9,018 bases of DNA, from positions 1 to 9,018 of the forward strand of contig CAIZYO010000024.1 of NCBI GenBank assembly GCA_903937225.1. Reading direction: 5' to 3'. This document shows positions 1 to 5,254 of this stretch, in pieces (the stretch's first letter is position 1; every line of letters begins with the position of its first letter). Below the pieces are notes generated by a model. It was not told the DNA's origin, did no database searches, and saw only the letters and a list, made by a program, of their open reading frames with translations. Both the position numbers and the translations under genes were made by a program. The DNA is from an uncultured Chloroflexota bacterium (GTDB lineage Bacteria > Chloroflexota > Limnocylindria > Limnocylindrales > Limnocylindraceae).

Positions 1-643
1 ATGAGCGCACGAAGCCGTACTTGTACGCGTTTTCGCTCAGCCAGACGGCGGTGGGCGACGTTGCAAACGCGGCGCTCCCCCACGGCACACCCGCGCCAAC
101 GGTGGCGAGGTCAACCGACGTGCCTAGCTGATGTTCGGAGTGCCCGGGGAGTGCGCTGTACTTTCGCGCAAGTTGCAGTCCGGACTTAGCCACCCAGTAG
201 GCAAAGGTTGCGTTCTGTGTTGCGTAGGATCGATATGCGGAGAGGATGCGCATGCGTACGTCAGCCTCACGCGCAGCCAAAAACATCGCACGGAGCGACT
301 CTGCCGCGTCGCGCCGCAGCTGGAAGACCCCCTTCGCCGAAGAGAGTGCCTGTGGAGTGATCCAAGTCAGGTCGCGTGGCACATAGCTCGCTGGGAGTCG
401 GTGCAACGGATCGAGCACGCTGGTCGCCCACTGATTGCGCTTGTACTCCTTGGTGATGACCGCTCCCTGCACGCCAACAATCGTCTTGGTGAAGATGACC
501 TTCCGTTCCAAGATTGACGTGCAGCTTGGGATCTCGGGGATAACCGTGTCATCGGCGCGCGCGACCGGCGCAACACCGAACGAGGCAACCAGGGTCAATG
601 CAGCGAGCGCGAGTGCAGTTCGCCCGGCCGCGCGACGCGGCAT
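1..643 (-). CDS. VanY-like D-alanyl-D-alanine carboxypeptidase (peptidase M15B), secreted, 3' end missing
   Basis: Predicted zinc peptidase that trims the terminal D-Ala from peptidoglycan stem peptides outside the cell. The frame is open from ATG at 643 to the left edge of the window, giving 214 residues without the C-terminus. Residues 1-30 form a signal peptide: Arg-rich start, Ala/Leu core and an ARA cleavage site before DD. The M15B hallmarks are SAYRSY at 135-140 and SEHQLGTSVD at 169-178, in which H171 and D178 are the expected zinc ligands. The frame continues into YKYGFVRS, as usual for the family. The third zinc ligand (a His in a W-x-x-W-H-type motif) would lie beyond the edge and cannot be checked. 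The start is 8 bases after the TerC-family stop, so the two genes are probably co-transcribed. Some relatives act as L,D- or endopeptidases, so exact bond specificity is inferred. Nothing links it to vancomycin resistance here. Confidence 0.9.
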   Translation of the reverse strand, partial: MPRRAAGRTALALAALTLVASFGVAPVARADDTVIPEIPSCTSILERKVIFTKTIVGVQGAVITKEYKRNQWATSVLDPLHRLPASYVPRDLTWITPQALSSAKGVFQLRRDAAESLRAMFLAAREADVRMRILSAYRSYATQNATFAYWVAKSGLQLARKYSALPGHSEHQLGTSVDLATVGAGVPWGSAAFATSPTAVWLSENAYKYGFVRS

Positions 644-651
644 CTGTGCGC

Positions 652-1596
652 CTACTTCTTCTTGTTGCGGTGCGTGTGCAGCAACGACGCGACGATTGAA
701 CCCGTCAAGATGCTGATCACGACGATGAGGCTAATAAGTGGCGGCACCTTCCAGTCATGGTTAATGGCGGGAAGGATCATCTTCACGCCGATCCACATCA
801 GCACAAAGGCGAGGCCGGTACCCAGGTAGTGGAACTTATCTTTTGCGTTTGCCAGCAGGAAGTAGAGGTTTCGCAGGCCGAGAATCGCAAACGCGTTGGA
901 TGTAAAGACAATGAACGGATCAAGGGTGATGCCGAAGATCGCTGGGATGCTATCCACCGCAAAGATGAGGTCAATGATTCCGATCACCACGATCGTCAAG
1001 AAGATTGGGGTGAACTTCTTCACACCGTTCACGGTGACGCGGAAGCGCTCTTCGTTGTAATCCTCAGTGACGTGGACGAAGCGCTTCGCGAGTTTCACCG
1101 CAGCTGGTTCCCCCTCGCCTGCATGTCCGCCTGATCGAAGCATCGCCACGCCGGTCCAGAGGAGGAAGGCGCCGAAGACCCAGATGATCCACTCAAACTG
1201 TGCAATGAGGGCGGCGCCAATCAGGATCATGATGCCGCGCAGGATCAGCGCAATCAGGATTCCCCACATCAGTGCCATCTGCTGGAGCTTTGGGGGAGTC
1301 TTCAGCGCAGAGAAAATGATGGTGAAGACAAAGATGTTGTCCACCGAGAGCGACTTCTCCACCAAGTACCCGACGAAGTACTCCGTGGTCTTGGTGCCGT
1401 CGTTCCAGTAGAACTGCATGCCAATACCGAAGAGGATGGCGAGGACGATCCATACGAGCGTCCAGGCGGCCGCCTCCTTGACTGGGACGACGTGGGTCCC
1501 GTGTCGGCGGAGGAGCCCAAAGTCGATGGCGAGCGCGCCGATCAAGAAGATGCTGAAGCCGAGTCCGAGCGGGGTAAAGAGTTCGTTCTCGCCCAC
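652..1596 (-). CDS. TerC-family integral membrane protein (Alx/TerC-like, probable metal ion transporter)
   Basis: A 314-residue polytopic membrane protein of the TerC family, whose members include tellurite-resistance TerC and the manganese exporter Alx. About eight to nine hydrophobic segments are visible, at roughly 10-28, 43-62, 74-97, 107-128, 137-153, 197-222, 228-247, 259-279 and 286-305. The two family signatures with intramembrane acidic residues are present: VEKSLSVDNIFVF (E80, D86) and IDLIFAVDSIPAIFGIT (D209, D215). A hydrophilic loop at about 154-195 separates the halves. The C-terminus is a basic RNKKK tail. The start is GTG at 1596, supported by a strong AGGAGG at 1601-1606. 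Length matches the Alx-type group. It lies between a tRNA gene upstream and the VanY-like gene 8 bases downstream. I looked for a yybP-ykoY manganese riboswitch in the short upstream gap (1597-1676) and there is no room or recognisable structure for it. The transported ion is inferred. Confidence 0.93.
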   Translation of the reverse strand: MGENELFTPLGLGFSIFLIGALAIDFGLLRRHGTHVVPVKEAAAWTLVWIVLAILFGIGMQFYWNDGTKTTEYFVGYLVEKSLSVDNIFVFTIIFSALKTPPKLQQMALMWGILIALILRGIMILIGAALIAQFEWIIWVFGAFLLWTGVAMLRSGGHAGEGEPAAVKLAKRFVHVTEDYNEERFRVTVNGVKKFTPIFLTIVVIGIIDLIFAVDSIPAIFGITLDPFIVFTSNAFAILGLRNLYFLLANAKDKFHYLGTGLAFVLMWIGVKMILPAINHDWKVPPLISLIVVISILTGSIVASLLHTHRNKKK

Positions 1597-1676
1597 AGGT
1601 CCTCCTCAACTCAACGGCGACATAGATGCCGTCTCTTGATGGTAGCGGAGGGGGCGTACGGGGGCTGGCGGGGGTC

Positions 1677-1751
1677 TGGAGCCGATGGTGAGGATTGAAC
1701 TCACGACCTGCTGTTTACGAAACAGCTGCTCTACCACTGAGCTACATCGGC
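1677..1751 (-). tRNA. tRNA-Thr (anticodon CGT)
   Basis: A complete cloverleaf reads on the minus strand. The acceptor stem is GCCGATG/CATCGGC (1745-1751 with 1681-1687). The D stem is GCTC/GAGC around loop AGTGGTA. The anticodon stem is GCTGT/ACAGC with loop TTCGTAA, placing anticodon CGT at 1717-1719, which reads the Thr codon ACG. The variable loop is AGGTC and the T arm is GTGAG-TTCAATC-CTCAC. The discriminator base is T (1680) and CCA is encoded in the DNA (1677-1679). All stems pair fully. A -10 box sits 11 bases upstream and the TerC-family gene follows 80 bases downstream. Confidence 0.97.
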
Positions 1752-1762
1752 GCTGGAGGGGG

Positions 1763-1768
1763 ATTGTA
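1763..1768 (-). promoter_or_regulatory. -10 box for the tRNA-Thr gene
   Basis: TACAAT on the minus strand differs from TATAAT at one base and ends 11 bases before the mature tRNA 5' end, the right distance for a short 5' leader. No good -35 hexamer is visible 16-18 bases further upstream. Because no clear terminator follows the tRNA, the same promoter may also drive the TerC-like and VanY-like genes; that is inference. Confidence 0.5.
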
Positions 1769-1819
1769 GCGGAGCGCGCCATCGGCTGGAGAGCCTCGGC
1801 CCACCGTGAGAGCCTACGC

Positions 1820-1849
1820 TTGAGAGAGGGTGGCTCCCGATGCTATCGT
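1820..1849 (+). promoter_or_regulatory. Candidate promoter for the DUF305 lipoprotein gene
   Basis: A TTGAGA -35-like hexamer (1820-1825), an 18-base spacer, and TATCGT (1844-1849) preceded by TG one base upstream (1841-1842), which is an extended -10 arrangement. The gene starts 44 bases downstream, with a Shine-Dalgarno site in between. Confidence 0.4.
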
Positions 1850-1893
1850 GTTGCTACCGCACACTTATGCAATTCAGCGAAGAGGAGTCCACA

Positions 1894-2457
1894 GTGAGCA
1901 AGCGCGCAGCATCTCTCCTTCTTGCAGTCTTTCTCATTGCTGCATGTGGCTCTGGTAGCGATAGCGCTGCGAGCCTGGATCAGCAGTACATCGACATGAT
2001 GGTCCCGCACCATGAATCCGCAGTCGCAATGGCTGAGCTTGCAACGGAGCGATCTCAGCGGTCTGAACTCCAAGAGTATTCGGCGGCGGTCATTGCCGCG
2101 CAGAGCACCGAGATCGCGCAACTACGATCCTGGCGCATGGAGTGGTTCGGCAGCGAGGAGACACCACCAATGAGCGCAATGCCAATGCTGCAGGGCATGT
2201 CAATGGATATGCCAGGTCATGATATGCACGGTGCCACGATGGACATGGAGCAGGACATTCGCGACCTTGAGAACGCGAGTGACTTTGATCGTGAGTTTCT
2301 GGAAGCCATGATCGTGCATCACGAGATGGCAGTTGAAGCTTCAGAGATCGTTGTTGCCGGTGAGGTGCGCGCGGAGATCAAGGCCCTTGCAGAGGACGTG
2401 ATCGCAGACCAGCGCGCCGAGATTCAGCAGATGGAGGCATGGCTCGCGAGCTGGTAG
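1894..2457 (+). CDS. DUF305 lipoprotein with a Met/His-rich (copper-binding-like) linker
   Basis: A 187-residue exported protein of the DUF305 family. The family includes the periplasmic copper protein CopM of Synechocystis. The start is GTG at 1894, chosen because AGAGGAG (1881-1887) lies 6 bases upstream and a clean lipoprotein signal follows: basic MSKR, hydrophobic 8-15, lipobox IAAC with C18. An upstream ATG in the same frame would bury this signal. Two DUF305-type half-repeats are visible, each with a paired His: MMVPHHESAVAMAE near 34-47 and MIVHHEMAVEAS near 141-152. Between them, residues about 91-121 are packed with Met and His (for example MSMDMPGHDMHGATMDM), as in soft-metal-binding proteins. 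A role in extracytoplasmic copper binding is inferred from this composition and the family. The gene appears monocistronic, with a promoter-like element upstream and hairpins downstream. Confidence 0.92.
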   Translation: MSKRAASLLLAVFLIAACGSGSDSAASLDQQYIDMMVPHHESAVAMAELATERSQRSELQEYSAAVIAAQSTEIAQLRSWRMEWFGSEETPPMSAMPMLQGMSMDMPGHDMHGATMDMEQDIRDLENASDFDREFLEAMIVHHEMAVEASEIVVAGEVRAEIKALAEDVIADQRAEIQQMEAWLASW

Positions 2458-2489
2458 CGCCTTGGGCGCTTCGTGTCGTTACGAAGCCC
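2456..2489 (+). terminator. Possible terminator hairpins after the DUF305 gene
   Basis: Two overlapping perfect inverted repeats begin at the stop codon: AGCGCC-TTG-GGCGCT (2456-2470) and CTTCGT-GTCGTT-ACGAAG (2469-2486). The second can be extended by GGG/CCC across a two-base bulge. They compete for the same bases, so only one can form fully. There is no proper T-run afterwards, so intrinsic termination is uncertain. Confidence 0.35.
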
Positions 2490-2555
2490 GTTCCGGTCAC
2501 GCTCTTACTTGGCTAGGTGCATCCCAGTAGCCGCCCGTCGTGGGGTCAGCCCCTG

Positions 2556-2641
2556 CTATGGCTCAGTCGGCGCTCCCGTTGCAGTGAGATCTGTGTACAC
2601 CCCAGCGCCAATCAGGTCGGTGAAGCCGAGCTCCTTGGTTG
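2556..2641 (-). pseudogene. C-terminal remnant of a rhodanese gene
   Basis: On the minus strand this stretch encodes KELGFTDLIGAGVYTDL and then TATGAPTEP and a stop. It matches the C-terminus of the intact rhodanese nearby (KGLGFTDVIDAGAYVDL, then AAAGAETTTQP). At the DNA level, bases 2581-2636 match 3253-3308 at 47 of 56 positions by my count, and the similarity continues to the stop with a 2-base length difference. The catalytic CRSGNRS segment and everything before it are missing. The frame stays open back to an ATG at 2717 (a 53-residue reading), but the added 27 or so residues look nothing like a rhodanese. The simplest reading is debris from a duplicated or replaced gene. The surrounding gap (2490-2717) shows no other gene that I can support. 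Confidence 0.7.
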
Positions 2642-2717
2642 ACGGTGGCTCGGAAATGCACGAGCCTTGGCGCACGGTCGCCACTCGGCGGGCCAGAGCG
2701 TGGAGGAGTACATCCAT

Positions 2718-3203
2718 ATGAAGATCGTCTCGCCAATTCTCGTTGCGCTATTCGCGCTCAGCGCTGTCCTTGTTTCGGCGTGCTCTGGTGGTACGGCAAC
2801 GATTGTGACCTTCACGCACGGTGCTGTGACGCCAACCACCATCGTTCTGGGCACTGACGGCGGCGCGGTCGGTGCCGTGCGAACCTTCCACGCCGAGGCG
2901 GCAGCAGATGACGGCACCTCCGGGACGTTCGACGCAACGATGGTGACAACTTCTGTTGATGAGGCGGCCGGACTTGAGAGGCGCCTCACCACGATCGTCT
3001 TTTCCGTCAACGACGGCGCCGACCAGCTGATCCTTTCAGGGAGCGCTGTCTACCCAGCAGCTGGCTCAACTATCAAGACTGCCGCTACGGTCATTCGCCC
3101 AATCATCGGCGGTTCAGGCCGCTGGTCTGGCGCTCGCGGCTGGGCTGAATCAACACACGAAGTAGACGGGAGTTGGACGCACGCGTTCCACCTAGAACCC
3201 TAA
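2718..3203 (+). CDS. Lipoprotein with allene-oxide-cyclase/dirigent-like barrel domain
   Basis: A 161-residue exported protein. ATG at 2718 is supported by GGAGGAG (2702-2708) nine bases upstream and by a good lipoprotein signal: MK, hydrophobic 4-18, then LVSAC with C22. After the signal, residues about 28-161 are rich in short beta-strand-like stretches with Thr, Val and Gly. The pattern GAVRTFHAEA, then SGTFDATMVTT, LILSGSAVYP, and a closing GSGRWSGARGWAESTHE...SWTHAFHL is what I associate with AOC-like/dirigent barrels (a hydrophobic eight-stranded barrel whose G-x-G-x-a-x-G turn precedes the last strands). Bacterial members of this type mostly have no assigned reaction, so I do not assign one. 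It lies between a rhodanese remnant and an intact rhodanese gene and shares a convergent end with the latter, 18 bases apart. Confidence 0.8.
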   Translation: MKIVSPILVALFALSAVLVSACSGGTATIVTFTHGAVTPTTIVLGTDGGAVGAVRTFHAEAAADDGTSGTFDATMVTTSVDEAAGLERRLTTIVFSVNDGADQLILSGSAVYPAAGSTIKTAATVIRPIIGGSGRWSGARGWAESTHEVDGSWTHAFHLEP

Positions 3204-3227
3204 GTCGTAACGAGTAGCGAGTTAGGG
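3198..3227. terminator. Shared hairpin between convergent genes
   Basis: CCCTAAGTCG (3198-3207) pairs with CGAGTTAGGG (3218-3227) at 9 of 10 positions around a 10-base loop. The arms contain the stop codons of both converging genes (TAA on each strand). The structure is symmetric, so it could stop transcription from either side. Neither strand has a T-run after it, so Rho-independent action is uncertain. Confidence 0.45.
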
Positions 3228-3629
3228 CTGGGTGGTCGTTTCGGCGCCCGCAGCAGCGAGATCTACGTACGCGCCAGCGTCGATCACGTCGGTGAAGCCG
3301 AGCCCCTTCATGATCGCCACGGCCTGCCCGGAGCGGTTGCCGCTGCGGCAGTAGACAAGGTACGCAGCGTTGCGGTCGTAGCCGCCGATCTTCGCTTGGA
3401 ACTCGCCCGCGTTGAAGTCGAGCACCGTGGCGCCAACGATCGCACCCTCCGCCACTTCGTCTGGTCCGCGCACATCAATCACCACGCGGGAGTCAAGCAC
3501 CTTAACCGCTTCAGTCGCGCTTACCGTACGCACGCCAACCCCCTCAGTGGTTCCTGAGCTGCAGCCCAGCAGTGAGACCAAAAGCACGCCGATTGCCAAG
3601 AGATTCTGCCGTCCTCTCCAGCCGTTCAT
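3222..3629 (-). CDS. Rhodanese-like domain lipoprotein (single-domain sulfurtransferase)
   Basis: A 135-residue extracytoplasmic rhodanese. Enzymes of this fold carry sulfur as a persulfide on the active-site Cys. The start ATG at 3629 is preferred over an in-frame upstream one because a GAGGGGG site lies 5 bases before it and because a lipoprotein signal follows directly: MNGWRGRQN, hydrophobic 10-21, LLGC with C23. The domain runs from about 34 to 125. VVIDVRGPDEVAEGAIVGA (49-67) is the classic DVR...E...G.I.GA motif, and VYCRSGNRSGQA (92-103) is the active-site loop with C94 and the following Arg/Ser cradle. The active site looks intact. It starts 10 bases after the DinB-like stop, so the two are probably one transcript. 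The physiological sulfur acceptor is unknown; surface rhodaneses may serve sulfide, cyanide or thiol detoxification, which is inference. Confidence 0.92.
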   Translation of the reverse strand: MNGWRGRQNLLAIGVLLVSLLGCSSGTTEGVGVRTVSATEAVKVLDSRVVIDVRGPDEVAEGAIVGATVLDFNAGEFQAKIGGYDRNAAYLVYCRSGNRSGQAVAIMKGLGFTDVIDAGAYVDLAAAGAETTTQP

Positions 3630-3639
3630 TACAACCCCC

Positions 3640-4155
3640 TCACTCTCCTGCTGCAGCGACGATTTCATCGTGCAGCGACCAGACATCAATCGCATCCAAG
3701 TCTACGCTTCTGATTCCGTTCGCGGCGAGTGCACCAGCGATCTGCGCTCGGTGCTCCGTGGCGTGATGAATGGCCTGATTCACGAGCACCCAGCGGGGGA
3801 AGGCCATCGCCTCACCGTTGAACGATGTCCAGCGGAGGATCTCTTCGCCATCTAGCCCCGCCGCCTCACGGAGCTTGGCGTCAGCAGTGGCGAGTGCGGC
3901 GCGAAGCTCACTGATCCCTACTGCGTCTGTTGGCGCTTCTCGTTTCGGCGCGCGAGGCTCACCATGAAGTCGTTGCGCGTAGTTCTCCGCCGCTGTCACA
4001 AGATGATGGGCGATCGCGCCAACGCCCCACTCACTCCCAGGCGCGGTGTGACTGAGCGCGGGGCTAGGAAGATCTTCGAGCTGTTTGAAGAGCGCCGCGT
4101 TTGCCCAGGCCATGTGTGCAAGGAGATGGTCAAGCGTTGCGTGTTGGATGCCCAT
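3640..4155 (-). CDS. DinB-like (DinB/YfiT four-helix metal-binding) protein
   Basis: A 171-residue cytoplasmic protein of the DinB/YfiT superfamily, which includes thiol-transferases such as bacillithiol and mycothiol S-transferases. The typical metal triad is visible: H51 in GAIAHHLVTAAENY and H131/H135 in NQAIHHATEHRAQIAGAL. The opening HATLDHLLAHMAWANAALF and the DLPSPAL segment are also typical. Length fits a single-domain member. The start is ATG at 4155. No Shine-Dalgarno site precedes it; instead TAGGAT sits 7 bases upstream, suggesting a leaderless message. It heads a two-gene unit with the rhodanese. The pairing with a sulfurtransferase suggests thiol or electrophile chemistry, but that is inference from context. 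The name DinB comes from Bacillus damage induction and is unrelated to E. coli DNA polymerase IV. Confidence 0.88.
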   Translation of the reverse strand: MGIQHATLDHLLAHMAWANAALFKQLEDLPSPALSHTAPGSEWGVGAIAHHLVTAAENYAQRLHGEPRAPKREAPTDAVGISELRAALATADAKLREAAGLDGEEILRWTSFNGEAMAFPRWVLVNQAIHHATEHRAQIAGALAANGIRSVDLDAIDVWSLHDEIVAAAGE

Positions 4156-4162
4156 GTGAGCA

Positions 4163-4168
4163 ATCCTA
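4163..4168 (-). promoter_or_regulatory. -10 box, probable leaderless start of the DinB-like gene
   Basis: TAGGAT on the minus strand, followed by 7 bases and then the ATG, which places the expected transcription start at or next to the start codon. A TTGTCA lies upstream (4190-4195), but its 21-base spacer is too long for a standard -35. Confidence 0.45.
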
Positions 4169-4223
4169 ACAAATGCATGCCGAGTTCAGTGACAAGCATG
4201 AGCGAAGTGGAGAAGAGGATGGC

Positions 4224-4240
4224 GTTGCTAATGGCGCAAC
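4224..4240 (+). promoter_or_regulatory. Inverted repeat upstream of the nucleoside hydrolase promoter (possible operator)
   Basis: GTTGC, seven bases, then GCAAC, a 17-base dyad 13 bases before the -35-like box of the nucleoside hydrolase gene and in the shared upstream region of the divergent DinB-like gene. Position and symmetry fit a repressor or activator site, but no second copy is present in the window and no adjacent regulator gene is seen. Confidence 0.25.
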
Positions 4241-4253
4241 CGTGGTGCAACTT

Positions 4254-4283
4254 TTGGCAAAGAGACACCTTCCGCGCTAACGT
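4254..4283 (+). promoter_or_regulatory. Promoter of the nucleoside hydrolase gene, leaderless
   Basis: TTGGCA (4254-4259, five of six consensus bases), an 18-base spacer, and TAACGT (4278-4283, fits TAnnnT), followed by 6 bases and the ATG at 4290. Transcription would begin at or within a base of the start codon, and no Shine-Dalgarno site is present. Confidence 0.55.
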
Positions 4284-4289
4284 CTAGGC

Positions 4290-5225
4290 ATGGCAACACC
4301 GCGACGCATGTGGATCGACACGGACACCGCATCGGACGACGCCGTGGCAATGGTGATGGCGTTCAAGAACCCCACCGTGGAGGTGGTCGGAGTTTCCGTG
4401 GTGGCAGGGAATGTTCCGCTTGATCAGGCAACTCAGATTGCGCTCTACACAGCGGAAATCTGCGGCGCAAAGGTGCCGATCCACGCGGGCGCGAACCGAG
4501 CGCTCGTGCGAACGTTCGTCACGGCGCAAAACGTGCATGGGAGTGACGGGATGGGCGACATTGGCCTCCCACTGCACGGCCGAACTCCAACATCCACGAA
4601 CGGCGTGCAAGAGATGATCGAAGCGTTCCGTGCCGCTCCGGGCACCATGGATCTCGTCACGCTCGGGCCACTGACGAACGTGGCGCTCGCGGTGCGCGCC
4701 GAACCGAAATTCGCCTCGTGGGTGCGTCGCTGCGTGATGATGGGCGGCACCGGCGTCCTTCCAGGCAACGTGACGCCACTCGCCGAGTTCAACTTCTGGG
4801 TCGACCCCGAAGCGGCACACATCGTCTTTGAATCAGGGATGCCGCTCGAGATGGTCGGCTGGGATGTCTCCGTTGCAGATGCCGTGATTCCTGACGAACT
4901 CGCCGCAGAGATTCGCGCCCTCGGCGCGCTCGGCGAATACTGCGTGGACCCTCAGCGCGTCCTGCGAGAGTTCTGCCGCACGGAGACAAAACTCAATGGC
5001 TTTGATCTCCCTGATCCGATTGCAATGGCGGTTGCAATTGAGCCAGACATGGTGACGCGAGAGGCACAGCTGCGCGTGGAGATCTCACTCGGGACTGGGC
5101 ATGAACGAGGCCAGACGATTGTGGATCACCTTGGCGGAACGAAGCGCGAACCGAACTGCCGTGTGGTGTATCGCGTTGACCACCAACGTTTTGTGAAGAT
5201 GTTGAAGGACGCCTGCGTCGCGTAA
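4290..5225 (+). CDS. Inosine/uridine-preferring nucleoside hydrolase family protein
   Basis: A 311-residue cytoplasmic enzyme of the calcium-dependent nucleoside hydrolase family, which splits ribonucleosides into base plus ribose for salvage. The calcium-binding N-terminus DTDTASDD (D10, D12, D16, D17) replaces the usual DTDPGxDD. GNVPLDQAT follows at 40-48, then HGSDGMGD (83-90), LVTLGPLTNVALA (122-134), MMGGTG (150-155), GNVTPLAEFNFWVDPEAA with N160, E166 and N168 (159-176), and the C-terminal DP at 242-243. Length is standard. The family usually has His just before that last Asp (H241 in the Crithidia enzyme); here it is Pro241, so leaving-group activation may differ. There is no Shine-Dalgarno site; a promoter ends 6 bases upstream. 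It converges on the VanZ-like gene with a 29-base gap. Substrate preference cannot be read from the sequence. Confidence 0.92.
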   Translation: MATPRRMWIDTDTASDDAVAMVMAFKNPTVEVVGVSVVAGNVPLDQATQIALYTAEICGAKVPIHAGANRALVRTFVTAQNVHGSDGMGDIGLPLHGRTPTSTNGVQEMIEAFRAAPGTMDLVTLGPLTNVALAVRAEPKFASWVRRCVMMGGTGVLPGNVTPLAEFNFWVDPEAAHIVFESGMPLEMVGWDVSVADAVIPDELAAEIRALGALGEYCVDPQRVLREFCRTETKLNGFDLPDPIAMAVAIEPDMVTREAQLRVEISLGTGHERGQTIVDHLGGTKREPNCRVVYRVDHQRFVKMLKDACVA

Positions 5226-5254
5226 GGAGATTCGCGGAGCGTTCGTAGCGCGCG

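Noticed and set aside
757..1134. 125-codon plus-strand frame across the TerC-family gene
   Set aside because: Antisense shadow: the minus-strand frame encodes a full, motif-complete TerC-family protein; this one is polar and resembles nothing.
1597..1676. Possible riboswitch or regulatory hairpin ahead of the TerC-family gene
   Set aside because: Only a small ACGGC/GCCGT hairpin (1614-1632) is visible; the gap is too short for the yybP-ykoY manganese riboswitch that often precedes TerC-like genes.
2473..2721. 82-codon plus-strand frame between the DUF305 and AOC-like genes
   Set aside because: Arg/Ser-rich without a ribosome site or domain pattern, and it overlaps the rhodanese remnant on the other strand.
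2612..3010. 132-codon minus-strand frame across the AOC-like gene
   Set aside because: Antisense to a gene with a clear Shine-Dalgarno site and lipobox; Ala/Ser/Val-rich shadow.
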